Below, piece by piece: positions 21,301 to 32,502 of a stretch of DNA of 64,000 nt. The number at the start of each line of letters is the position of its first letter. The stretch's first letter is position 1. A program made the position numbers and the translations under genes. The notes beneath the pieces are model-generated. The model saw only the letters and a program-made list of their open reading frames with translations. It did not search any database and was not told where the DNA came from. Origin of the DNA: Macrostomum hystrix (taxonomy: Eukaryota > Platyhelminthes > Macrostomidae); the NCBI GenBank assembly GCA_950097015.1, contig CATNEN010000008.1:3286001-3350000 (forward strand). Reading direction: 5' to 3'.

Positions 21301-22449
21301 TACAACCACCCATCCTCCACCCTATTGTTATCTCGTGTGATTGCTGAATCATGCCTGTCTGGCACAATATATATTGATCGAAGGTGCACGGCTAGAGTTT
21401 GCGCTTGTGACTGTCCTGCAACCTGCTCAATGCGTTTGCTTCTGTTCTTCAATTAACCCACGACTTCACAGTAAGGAAGACAGCGGAGAGAGGGTAAGGA
21501 AGACAGCGGAGAGAGGGTAAGGAAAGCAGGGATGAGAGGGTAAGGAAAGCAGGGATGAGATGAGAAGGTAAGGAAGGTAGGGATGAGAAGTTAGGGAAAG
21601 CAGGGATGAGAGGGTAAGGAAAGCAGGGATGAGATGAGAAGTTAAGGAAGGCAGGGATGAGAAGTTAGGGAAAGCAGGGATGAGAGGGTAAGCATGATAA
21701 TAATAATAATTGCAGGAGGACTGGGGGCAATGGCACATCATTTGGTGACACTAGACCCGCAGCTAGCGAGGAGGCAATCCCGCCCATTTCGCTGACTCCT
21801 GAGCACACACACTCACACAGCCACCGTACGCAGACACACGCTCACACAGGTGTGTACATCTGCCCTGACTTTCTCATCGTCAGTCACTTCACTGTGCCTT
21901 GGAGGTTGGCCCTAAAGGGCGGAAATTGCACGACAAGCCCCCAAAGCCTTCTCTCCGCGGCTGCGCCCCAAATAAATGTGGCCTCGGGAGGCACTTAGGA
22001 AGGATAAACTTAGGGAGGCACCTTGGTGCGAGAGGCAAACGCGTTAACTGCTCTGCCGCCGACCCCCCTGAGGGTAAGCAAAAGAGGGTAAGACATTTTG
22101 AAGAAAGGCAGGGAAGAGACGTTAAGGCAAAGCAGTACTGATCAGCCCTGACTGGCTGCATAGTTACCAGCTTGGCTGTTGACAGCGAATTGTCTCCAGC
22201 GCTGGTACAGCTGCCTATCCGGGTGCTTGGCCAACAGTCGGCAGACAACAGCAGACATGGCAGCCAGCTGGTCAGTGCTGGCTCCGCAGTCCAGCAGTTT
22301 GGACAGAGCCCGGTGTGTCACGGCCGAGCAATTGGCAGCCGAGGAGGCGTTGGCAACAGCCAGCAGGGTGGTTGGAGACCTGTTCATGGGCTCGGTGTCC
22401 AGGGCGTACTGTGCCAAGCTGAGGAACAGTTGGCTAGGCGAGCTGGGTT

Positions 22450-22483
<34 letters not shown>

Positions 22484-22897
22484 CAAATGATGCAGGGCCC
22501 TGATTAGCCAGGTGTTGTGCTGACCGAGTCCGAAATTCCATCGGGTGGCCTCCTGGGTGAAGAATTTCTGCAGGTTGGCAGCCTCTGTCGGATTCAATTG
22601 ACAATGAGCCGCGGCAGTAAGTGCCTCCACCAGGTGAGTCTCGGGCCTAATCAGGACTGAGGAATTCGAGTAGCGATTCCGCAGGTCTGCCAGCAGGCTG
22701 GCGCCGTTATTGTTGCCAGAGATTGACTCTGTGACTGGATGGGTGGCTTGGGTGTCATCTGATGACAATGGCGGCAAGAATTGAAAGCTGGGCCGCTGAC
22801 CAGAAGAATGACCGCTGCTAGCAAGGCGGGCAGGCAGTGCCAGGCAGACAGGTGAGCGAGCCTTCGTTAGGAGAATCGATCTGAATGCTGCATGCAT
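18357..22897 (-). CDS. PRORP: Protein-only mitochondrial RNase P nuclease (PRORP/MRPP3)
   Basis: This nuclease cleaves 5' leaders from mitochondrial precursor tRNAs. Exons by splice phase are 22897-22168, 21090-20912, 20815-20554, 20104-19839, 19760-19608 and 18785-18357, giving about 672 residues (human about 583). The N-terminus is Arg/Ala-rich with few acids, fitting a mitochondrial presequence. Helical PPR-like sequence follows. The zinc pair CPVCGG is at about 394-397. The NYN metallonuclease carries Asp in VIDGSN (about 463), SSDD (555-556) and SKDYFRDH (576), matching the family's four catalytic aspartates. The remaining zinc ligands fit a His in SPMHLL and a Cys in CWQC near the C-terminus. 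The acceptor of the last exon is the least certain junction. An acceptor-like TTTCAG lies about 20 bases 5' of the start codon, so a 5' untranslated exon or trans-splice site is possible. Confidence 0.93.
18870..19595. repeat. 33-bp minisatellite in PRORP intron 5
   Basis: About 22 copies of a 33-bp unit (core ctgaagaatcaggggtgagg, then aacagtctag and tcc) fill the intron between the last two PRORP exons. Since 33 is divisible by three, a plus-strand frame with an 11-residue repeat appears and is not a gene. Confidence 0.95.
20120..20430. repeat. ~30-bp minisatellite in PRORP intron 3
   Basis: Degenerate units of about 30 bp (core gggtcatgggagtcattgga) occupy most of the intron between the third and fourth coding exons. 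Unit length varies towards the edges. Confidence 0.9.
21470..21692. repeat. Short tandem repeat in PRORP intron 1
   Basis: Units such as aaagcagggatgagagggta and aggaagacagcggagagagg repeat with a period of about 20-25 bp. They lie directly beside the SINE in the same intron. A single related unit occurs at about 21165-21187 and another short stretch at 22070-22110. Confidence 0.85.
21696..22068 (-). mobile_element. SINE family A, copy 2 (tRNA-derived)
   Basis: Same architecture and orientation as copy 1. The minus-strand head GGCAGAGCAGTTAACGCGTT lies near 22040-22059, the body shares the CACACAGGTGTGTACATCTG segment, and an (ATT)n tail sits at 21696-21712. It lies inside PRORP intron 1 and is flanked on both sides by short tandem repeats of the agggtaaggaaagcagg type. 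Confidence 0.85.
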
Positions 22898-23723
22898 TGC
22901 TAATCTCTGCAACTGAAATAGTTAGCACAAAATCATGCAACTAGTAGGCTTGATATGCATACTGAATTAGTGTTAATAACAGGCACTAAAACCCTATATC
23001 TAAAAAATTCATTTACCTCAAATGAACCTAATTTTTTCTAATTTAATTGATAGTAGCTAGTGTACTAGACTCATGCCTTGAAGGTTAGTTGTTCAATTCT
23101 TGACTCCAAATTGAGGCAAGTTATAGTAAATGATCCTTAGGCCTATATTATTTATTTATTTTCTTTTATGTAATTTAGTTTACCTAAATTATTTAGATAA
23201 AAGAAAGAAATGTTTCACGCTAACCACAATTTAATAAATTGTATTTAGTTGGCTAGACAGTTGTTTTATTGTTGTAGTGCTTATTCTAAATTTACACTCT
23301 CTTTATAATTCAAATTCTCCTCTTAGTAATTAATTGGCCTAGCTTCCTCACTAGTCACCCAAAGTGACCTAGGCAATCATTATTCTGCACCCCTTTTTGG
23401 GTGGACTGATACAAACTACTGATAGTTTGGGTAGCATGGCTCTTAACATGATAACTCTGGCCTTTTGCCAGTAATATTCTAGATCTTAGATCTAGGCAAT
23501 TCTGGAGACACTGCTCTCAGGTGATTCGGACACTAAGTCAGATAATTCAGGCTCTTTGGCCAGTCTGTACTCTGGCTTTCCCTGAATTGGATTGTTCACA
23601 ACTTCCACTTACTTAAGAAATAAGTAAGGCTTTTTAAGATTGCTCATGAGGAGATTTGAACTGTTTCTACAATAGGCTTCAAAACAGTTGTCTTTCCCTA
23701 GTAAAGTTGGTTTATATTTATAG
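22898..23723. other. Intergenic stretch; possible old SINE head
   Basis: AT-rich DNA upstream of PRORP. At about 23052-23125 the sequence (ctagtgtactagactcatgc, then a gttcaattcttgactcc block) resembles the head of SINE family B with many changes, so a decayed copy is possible. Nothing else is recognised. Confidence 0.4.
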
Positions 23724-23725
23724 TA

Positions 23726-24366
23726 GGGTAATGTATCATCAACTGAAAAGTGTATCTTCAAAACCGAACAAGAATTTTGACTCCTTCTTTGGTCTCATGC
23801 AAGACAGAAACAAGCTATTGTGTTTCACAGAACAACTAATTTGAAAGTTGTAGAAATTATCTACAATCTGAGGCATGATGTGCAATGAAGCATTAAGAGG
23901 AAAGAAAGATTTGATGTTTCAGTAGAAATTTTTATTGCAAAAGCATACTTTTTAACAACATTTTTTCAGTATGTACTTTAGACAAAGATTGTATGTGGTT
24001 GCTTGCCAATTAAATGACCATAAATGTAGTTATTTATAGAGCATGAAAAATGCTTTCAAATGACATAATTCATGATAGTTCACTCCTTAAAATAAGATTA
24101 AACCACTCACTCAAATTGTAAAACCAAACATCAAATTCTCTGTTTGGTTTGAAGATACATGAAAATCATTGTTCGGTTTTAGATAAAAAGCAAGAATAAC
24201 TTTTTTTCTATTTGATAAAATAGCAAAAGCAGATACTTTTTAGAAAGATGTAACTGTTTTCTATAACTTGGCTTTTGATTTATCATCATATCTTAAATAG
24301 AAAATCTGTAGCTTAGGTTTGAAGTAAAAAAATACACATTCTTGTTTGGTTGATGATACATTACCC
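23726..24366. mobile_element. 641-bp MITE with TA target site (Tc1/mariner-type)
   Basis: The element begins GGGTAATGTATCATCAAC and ends with the exact reverse complement of the first 18 bases. The dinucleotide TA lies directly outside both ends (23724-23725 and 24367-24368). Further inverted segments, such as atcttcaaaaccgaacaaga against variants with ttgtttggttt and cggtttt, sit inside. No transposase frame. The TA duplication points to a Tc1/mariner-type origin, which is an inference. Confidence 0.8.
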
Positions 24367-24368
24367 TA

Positions 24369-25723
24369 ATTGGTTCCTAATATGATAAGGGTAAATCTCA
24401 CCAAGCAGCATCGGAATTTGTCCTCTTAAAAAATTCTCGAAAAAAACACATGTAATAGCTCTAAAATATTTATTTCCATCAACAGAATGTAGTTTGCATA
24501 CTAAAAGCACAAAATATTAAAGTCTTATGCTTGAAAATTACTTTTTGTTTTTCTGGAGAAACGTACATCACGACTGTTACAAATAAATTATAAATCGTCC
24601 TTTTAGCAGATATTATCGAATGGTATAACTAATTTGCACTTAAAAAAGACTAACTAAACCTTTTTGTTGCTGAAGTATTTTTTGATTACTAGTTTTTTTG
24701 TTTTTCTCCTTGATCTATGGACTCAATATTATTTAACGTTGGTAGTTCGCACAAGCTAATTATAACTTACATCTTAATTATAGCTATTAAGATGAAAGCA
24801 GATATGCCAACTCAAAGCCGAACAGAAGTCTTTTAGCTTAATGAAATACATTTTACCTCTGTTAGATTACATAGATAAAATCTTTCGAGAGAATATTATT
24901 GTTTGTTCTATCTGCAGAAAAAGATAAAAATCGATTTTTAAAAGAAAGTAACCATCCTAGATCCTATAGGCTATAGATGGAAGACTTTAGATTTTTCTGT
25001 TCTAAAGTGTAAAGCTGAAGCATAAGCTTTGCAAATGAATTAGTGAAATTATTTTATAGAAATTATAATGGTATTGAACAGAAGCGGGACAGAGTGATTA
25101 GAAAAATTATTAATTACATACAAAAATCGCAAAAGCAGCATATATATCCATAGAACAAATCAATGGAACAAAGTTTTCAGTTCTCTAGAAATTGAGAGTA
25201 TATTCAGAATATTGGGAATATTTAAAAGCAAACAACTAATGTCATTGTCTACTGATGATTACAAATAGAGAGAAGGGAAATGGACCTATAGTTCATGTTT
25301 GTGCTGAAGAAATCCACTATAAATGTGCTTTATGACATAAATCAAAATTGGACTTGTCTATCAATTAGACTGATATAAAACTGATATAAAATCTACATAC
25401 TGTACTAGGACATTCACTGCATGATTATGCTCAATAGATTCATTTATTTGGATAAAATAAATGCACGAATATAAATTACTATGAAACCCAAAACAATTTA
25501 CCTGTTTAAATATTTAAACAGGCAGCACCAGCTACGGAACGAGACTACACTCGTTGCAGGGAAAGAACTCTACGGGAAAGCCCCCGAGGAAAAATTTCGT
25601 AGACCTGGTGTAACCCATAAATACAAATAGCAGTGCTCATGTGTGACAAGTCTATGACATCATTTTTTCAGTATCGAAATTGTTATTTAAAATCATGGTT
25701 ATTCTACTAGACGCAAGAGACAG
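24369..25723. other. AT-rich intergenic stretch with a perfect palindrome
   Basis: No gene seen. A perfect 22-bp palindrome (CCTGTTTAAAT followed by its reverse complement) lies at 25501-25522, about 200 bp past the stop codon of the transposase-like gene. Confidence 0.6.
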
Positions 25724-28335
25724 TTAACTTTCTCGAACGACACAGGCAGGTGTGCAATAGAAACTCGAAGGCACTGGAGTTCCGGGCTCAATGCCGATAC
25801 ACACGCAGTGGTACCAACGCAAGCATCCTTCGCACTCAATCCACGTGATGGTGCCGATTGGCTTTGAACAGTCGTCAGCCGCACACGAGTCACTCGCTTC
25901 AAAGCCACTTCGGCGGCCGCGACCAAGACCTCGACCACGACTTCGGCCACGACCTCGACCACGGAAACTGCCGCTACAAATGGAGCTTGATGATGGCTCT
26001 TGTGGCGGTCTAGGATTCCAATGTGCTGTACAAGAGCTGGTCGCCGTCACATGAAACATTGACCACAGCTTGGCGTCGTGACAGGGACAAGCAGGGTCTA
26101 TAGTGTCGCACAGGCAGGCAAGCTGCCGATAGATTAGACCCTTCTCATTGCGGCAAACGTGATGGGCCTTGGCGATTCCCAGCATCGGAGTCAGCTGCGT
26201 CAAAGAAAGAACAGTGCGGAACTCGTCTATCTGTGTCGGATCAATGAGGAAAAGCAGCACATTGATGGGTTTCCGTCCAGAAACAGCCGCCAGGACATCT
26301 TCCGGCTCCAACACGCTTCTACCGGTAGCCACCACCTCGTCACACCGCCGCTTAATAACTGCTCCAACGCCGTCTGCTGCACTTTTTCCATGTCCGGCTT
26401 CTGTGTACAGCCATTGCCACTTGTCAATTCCACGCTTTCGCAGCAGCCGATCGATGATGAAAACCGAAAATCGATTGCGATACTGACTGCTTGGGGAGTC
26501 TGAAATGACAGTGACTCTTTCTAGGCAACCTGGTGTCAACGTTTCGAAGTGGTTGAGTACAGGCTGCAAATGAGCGGCGACGGCCTCAGCTGTCTTTCTC
26601 CTATCTGCAGAGAGTGTCGCAAAGCAGCGTGGTGGCTGGTTGTACATGTACGCGACTCCTTGGTGGATGGTCACCTCCTTATGGGATCCGAAGTGCGCCC
26701 CCTGTGAGATGTGCATTTTAGAATATTTAAATTAGCATTTTCAATGCTATTAATTATTCGTCTAGACTTGCCATCCAATGCATCTGCCTCAAAGCATTAC
26801 CTCCTTATGCCTCCAACATAATTGTAGACGCTGACCACAGAATTAAAGCGACCCTATCAATATCTACAATTCGCCACACGACCATGACGCTAAACATTGA
26901 AATATTTCTCATTCACACCTGTATAACATGATTGCCCGCAGTGTTTGACACCAGTCCGTTAATAAGCGGTAATGAGCGTTAATAACTTAAACGAAACACC
27001 GTCATTCATTTCTATAAATAACGGAATATGTTTTTTGTGTTAGCGAAATTCTCTGTGAATGAGCTTAGCCAGGATTCCCATCTAAAGCCAATCAAAGACA
27101 GAGACTCGAAGCACATATTAATTTTTTTTCACCTGTACCTCCGAGCCGTGCTTGCCAAGGTAACTTTCAGAGAAATCGATGTGAATGACTAGATGTCCAG
27201 GTTCCAAATTCGATTTCACGTGCCTGATAGCTCGAAACTGGTGCCGAATTCTCATGTTATGTTGACAGAAGTGCCAGAAGTCGTCTATAAACTTTGCAAC
27301 AACGACAGCTCTCTCCTCCGTGACTCGCACTAATTCCATACCACAAAAGGCATCCGACTTCTGCAGCTTCCATGCGCGGTAGGTGATGCTCGGTCCTGTG
27401 GCAACAGCCTTGTTAATTGGCACTTTATCCCTGCACTTCACACACTTCTGCATTAGGCACTCTGAGTTATAGTCGGAGCACAGGACACGCTTCAACAACG
27501 ATAACTTGTTCGCTGCCGGCACCAACTTCTTGGCCCAGAGAGCTTTCACTAGAAGATCGAAGTTAGTGCACTCCATGCAGAGACACTGGTCACGATCAGA
27601 GAGCCGTGGACGCACAATGTGCCACGGGCGCCAGCGGTAGAAGGTCGCTCTGCTGACGTTGAGGTGCAGGTTCGGGTTCTCAGACAGAAACTTCGCGTAT
27701 AGCCCTTGTATACTATCCAGCAAGTAGCGTTTCTGCCTCCTCTGCTTCCGCATTGTGCACGTGTCCTTTTTAGATGCCGACGCTCGTGAGTTGTCATCGC
27801 GGCAGTAGAAGGCAGTTACAGTGCCGATTAGCGACGGCAGTCTCTTGCGTGCTCTATGTCGGTGCTGGTGCTTTTTCCTGTGCAGCGAAGCCTTCGCAGC
27901 AGATGGGACGGATGCAGATGCACTAGCAAAGCCAACAGTGCCAGAAGTAACAGCAGCCCGCTGTGATGTGCGTCGCCGATAGTCAGCTTTTTGAAGGCAG
28001 CTCAGCTGCCGTTTTAACTTTTCTAATTCGCTCAATTTTGCAGCGGCAGCAGCTTTTCGGCGGCAGGCCTCTCGTTTTTTGGCAGCCTCAGACTTAGTCT
28101 TCGTCCTTTTCGTCCTCGTAGGTTCAGCGTGAGCCTGCCGTTTAAGGTCGTTTACCTGCAGCCTCCTAAGCGACTCCGCCTCTGCGTCCTCTCTTGAAAG
28201 CCCATGCTGCCTATGTAATTGGCACTTTGTTACTAGGAAGCACTGGCGACGATGGTAGCCGTCAGGATCTTCCTTCAATTTCTGGGATCTATAGGCCCTC
28301 ATCTGTATACGACGCGTGGCTATTTTGCTTGGCAT
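25724..28335 (-). CDS. Transposase-like protein with C-terminal PHD finger
   Basis: Two exons, 28335-27133 and 26701-25724, join in phase (CAG/GTGAAA donor, TCTCACAG acceptor) to about 726 residues. The N-terminus (ATRRIQMRAYRSQKLKEDPD) is a basic helical block seen in multicopy metazoan proteins of transposon origin. A long Lys/Arg-rich stretch follows, then CLCMECTNFDLLVKAL and paired Cys motifs. Three acidic blocks suggest an RNase H-fold DDE/D nuclease: HIDFSES (about 387), ISDSPSSQYRN (about 469), and TEAGHGKSAADG (Glu 502 or Asp 511). An RG-rich linker leads to a PHD finger (about 676-723; C-x4-C, CEGC, WYHCVC, CTPAC). I know similar proteins as uncharacterised, repeated genes but cannot name the superfamily. 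No terminal inverted repeats were found, so it may be a domesticated or immobile copy. Confidence 0.75.
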
Positions 28336-30167
28336 GCTCCTGCAACACGTGCAAAGCATGCATGAAAAAAAGTTATTTTTTATTTGCAATTTTTTTCTAC
28401 ATTTTCTTGTCTTACAAACTTACAAGTCTAGCTACATCCATTCCTTATGAATATGTATGCTGACAATGAATGTAGCCACGCTGCATCATTTATTAGCAAT
28501 GATAATAAAGTAATATTACAAGCTGAAGATAATTTAAAGATGTGTAGCTGTCCATGTTCATTTTTATATTCTCTTATAGCAATAAATGAAACTTGACTTT
28601 AAATTTCCATTCAATTCATAGGCTAAAAGTATCACAATATAAGAAAAAAATAATTTTTTGCAGCACACACAAAAAATGTAAGGTTTACTGCGTTACTGTG
28701 TACAAAAGTTTCATTATCTATATATCAGCTTTCAATTTGGTAATCAAATTCTCAATTATAAAGAGTCCTTGGTGCCATTATATGATTTATTAAACAAAAA
28801 AACAACTATTTTGCTACAACCGGTGTCACTAAAAAAATACAGTTACGTTATTCAAAGAAAGAATGGCAAAGGATCACGGGCCTATGACATATTGGCATTT
28901 ATAAATAGCAGAAAGGTCTTTATTTTCTTTGGATGCCTTGACGTGTGTGTTATTAAAGTCTGTTTTGTGCTCATAAAGCAGCACTCAATATATACATTAA
29001 TTAGAAATTCTTGGCTTACATTATATGTGGTGTGACAATTTTTTTGTCAAAGACTCTCCAAGAGGTTGTGAAGCTGTAAATAAAAACTATTGCGCATTTT
29101 AAAAAATTTCTCTTGTTTAATGCACTTTCAGATTGGTAATTTAGAAGAGCAATTTTTATTTAGCAATTTCGTATAAATGACACCGATGACTAATAACAGT
29201 AGAATCAAGTAATTTAATTAATGTTTTGTGGTAATCTAGTTTCTTCTCACATATTCCCGTATACATACTTTATCATTAGACTCGTTATCATTACTAATTT
29301 CCTGCCTAAAGTCCAAAATCGTGGCTCGGACACGCGTCGCTTATTAATTTTTCTGTTGAATTTTCGCAAAATGTGTCACTAATATCGAGCAGATTAGGAA
29401 AAATTAAATGCTTTGACATTAAAAACATCAATTTAGATTTTTAACAGTAAAAATATACCCATTTGACATTTACTTGCCGTTACATCAAAAGTACTGTTAC
29501 ATCTGCAACTTTGTTATAATCTTCGGAAATGCAATTTGAGATTTACCCATAAGTGTTATATCTAGTATATTTGCATCATTTAAACAAATTAACATTGGTA
29601 AAATATTATTACTATACACTAAAATATTTTCAGTGCTAATTTAAACTAGCCTATTGCATTATAAAAAAGAACAATAACAATAAACAATATTATAAACCTA
29701 TAAAATTGTTAGTGCATTTTGGTTTGTGAAAAAATATGTGGAATTACTTAATTTATTAACATATTAACTAGTCAATAAAGAAGTTTATTAATTATATTGG
29801 AAGTATATAATATTTTTACTAATTAGCACTGTTTAGGCACCATTAACAATTCATCTTCTATGCTATAAAAAGTGTAAACTATAAAAAAGAAAAATTAATG
29901 TTTTAATTAAACATTTGTAAAAATAATTTAAATTTTAAGCTTCTTTATCTTTAAATGAATTTTAATTTCCTTTGTACTGAAACAAAAAATACTAGACAGT
30001 AGGCCTACAGAAAACTTTTACCACTTTTTAACTTTTTAAGAATCCTGCTTTGAAGTTAAATAAAGTTTGAATCAAGTTTTTAAGAACAAAGAGAAGTTGC
30101 AGTGGAGTAGTAGTGTATGTGTAGGTCTGTAGGCTACAACCTCTAGTAATTGTAGCCTAGAGGTTTG
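28336..30167. other. AT-rich intergenic stretch, no gene seen
   Basis: Very AT-rich sequence upstream of the transposase-like gene and before the first family-B SINE. Small open frames (for example 28593-28793 and 28769-29035, plus strand) are low complexity and match no family I recognise. Confidence 0.6.
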
Positions 30168-30482
30168 AGGTTGTAGCCTAGTGGTTAGAACATCGGACTC
30201 ACAACTTAAAGGTCGAAGGAAGGTTGGACTCACGACTCCACTGGAACAATTTGTGTCCTTTAGCAAGACACTTAACTCTGCATTGCTTCAGTTCACCCAG
30301 CTGTTAAATGGGTAGCAGCATCAGCTGGGATAATTGAGGGTGGGTGTGGCATCCCCCCAGTCCATGGACTGAACAGCCGTATGCAGCCTTCAGATGCGCC
30401 GCGCAATAGCTGAGGCTGTGCTGTCGGCTGCACATCTGACCCAATTGGGACAGGTGTAGTCAATTATTATTAATTATTATTA
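30168..30482 (+). mobile_element. SINE family B, copy 1 (tRNA-derived)
   Basis: The head TAGCCTAGTGGTTAGAACAT, then CGGACTCACAACTTAAAGGT, resembles a tRNA A-box region. The body shared with the other copies includes agcaagacacttaactctgc, cacccagctgttaaatgggt and cagtccatggactgaacagc. It ends in an (ATT)n tail. Copies 2 and 3 lie at 32151-32425 and 50528-50761. The tRNA head, unrelated body and A/T trinucleotide tail are standard SINE architecture. Confidence 0.85.
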
Positions 30483-32150
30483 GGTCTGTAGGATAAGGAA
30501 CTATGTATCTATGTGAAAGTTTTTTATTTGTATCAAAATTATAATATATGTTTATAATATCTCAGCTTGGGCTACAGTTCAGACTCAATGATAATAATAT
30601 AAAAAGCGAAAATTTAAACACATTAGGCTTAAGAACAAATAACTAATTTTTTTGAAAAGTCATTTGAAACTACTAGGCCTTCTTTATGTTAACAGGCTAG
30701 TTAACCATGAGGCTAGACTACGCAGTCTAGTGTCTAGGCCTAGCCAAGCTAGCTGCTTAATAGACATGCTTACAAGCGGAAATTCCATATGAAAATTCCT
30801 AGGCCTAGGCCTAGTCGAAACTTTAGGCCCAAGACATCGATGCATCTACAGACAGACACCAATGCTAGCTAACATAAAGAGCTATAAACTTTTAGTTCTT
30901 TTTTTGCTTAATTGCAGGGGGCCTGGGGCACTTGACGCACAAGCGCAATGAACTTTTAGTTCATTAGCCATTCATTACCTTGGCACTAATGAGTTACACA
31001 TTAAAAAGTCAAGATTGAAATTAGTCAGTCGCCACATTTACATTCAAACCAAACCGTCACGCTGCTGCGCGCAAAGTGAATTTTTAAGATTACATTCAGC
31101 TAGCGGCACAGAACACCAAGATTCTATTTAGATTTTTTATATTACCTTTTTTAAGAGTCCATGCCGCTGGTGCTGAAATCAATTTCTAAAGTTTGTTATA
31201 TACATTGTGCGATACAAATTAATGGTCATAAATTAAAATGTGTTTATTCCATGAACATAAGTCCTGTTAAGCAAAAAACGAAAAATTTCTCAACAGGTTC
31301 TTAAAGCCAAAAATGTTTTCCTTGATAAGTTTAATTGCTCAAAAATATTTTTTTCAGTTTTCTGTTTGTCTCAGTTTAATTGAAAATGTCAACAGGAAGT
31401 CGTGGACTAATTCATATAGTAAATCCAACTTGCATGACAAATTTTTTATTTTTTTTATTTTTAATACTTCTTAAAAAAGAAGTATTTTTTAAGTACTTTT
31501 AATTGAATTCTAGGACTATTGTAGCTACACAAGTTAGGCTGTTGTTAATCTATTTATACATTTATTCAGCCATGTTTGTTCAAGTCAAATTGCTACATTT
31601 TATAAAAATACAACATGTTGTTTAGACCTTAGTGGAACCAGTATTATTCTTTTAAGTTGATGTTATTTTCAGGTATTTTTGTGGTCCTGTTAATTATGCA
31701 CTCATAATATAACTATGATTTTACATGTTAATTAGTAAAATACATATACTGTACCTGTATTCATTACAAAATTTCCCAAAATCATATTGCAAATGCAATA
31801 GAGGTATTTTCGCTTCTAAATAGAATAAAATAAAAAATGTATGTAATGTAGATGTAGCTCTAGCTCTATGTAAATGTAGAGCTGTAAAAATGTATTTCTA
31901 AAGTTAACTCCCTCCCTTCTACTTCACAGTTGATTTAAAGAGAAGAAGCTATTTATTACTCATAATCAGTTCCAACATAGTCAATAGCGATAGTGATTTA
32001 TGTAAAATATATCGCTATAGTTATTTCACCTTTGCCTTCTCACAACAGTGAGCCAGGGTGCAGCCTGAGTGGCTGGACTTAATATAGAAAGCTCTCCTGT
32101 AGCTGCTCGGCTCATTGACTGTAAACTCTGCGATGCTGATCAGTTGCTGG
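30483..32150. other. AT-rich stretch between two SINEs, no gene seen
   Basis: No coding feature recognised. The 5' exon with the start codon of the downstream sorting nexin might lie here, but I could not identify it. Confidence 0.5.
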
Positions 32151-32425
32151 ATTGTGTCCTAGTGGTTACAGCATCGGACTCACGACTTAAATGTTGGGAG
32201 TTCGATATCCGACTCCACTGGAACATTTTTTCATTCAGCAAGACACCTAACTCTGTAGTGCTTCAGCTCACCCAGCTGTTAAATGGTTACCAGAATTAGC
32301 TGTGGTAATTGATGGTTGGTGTGGCGTCGCACAAGTCCATGGACTGAACCGCAGTAGTAAGCAGCATTCAGATGCGCCGTGCAATTGCTGCGGCTGTGCT
32401 ATCGGCACGATCCGTGACCCATTTT
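32151..32425 (+). mobile_element. SINE family B, copy 2 (tRNA-derived)
   Basis: Head TCCTAGTGGTTACAGCATCG with a clear B-box-like GGGAGTTCGATATCC, followed by the family body (agcaagacacctaactctgt, cacccagctgttaaatggtt, gtccatggactgaacc). The (ATT)n tail is missing or eroded. It lies about 80 bp upstream of the first recognised SNX exon. Confidence 0.85.
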
Positions 32426-32502
32426 TTTCTTGGAACATAGTGTTCTACATGAATCCTGGTTGATGAGCTCATGCCGACTATCAATGTACCAACTGGTTGC
32501 AG

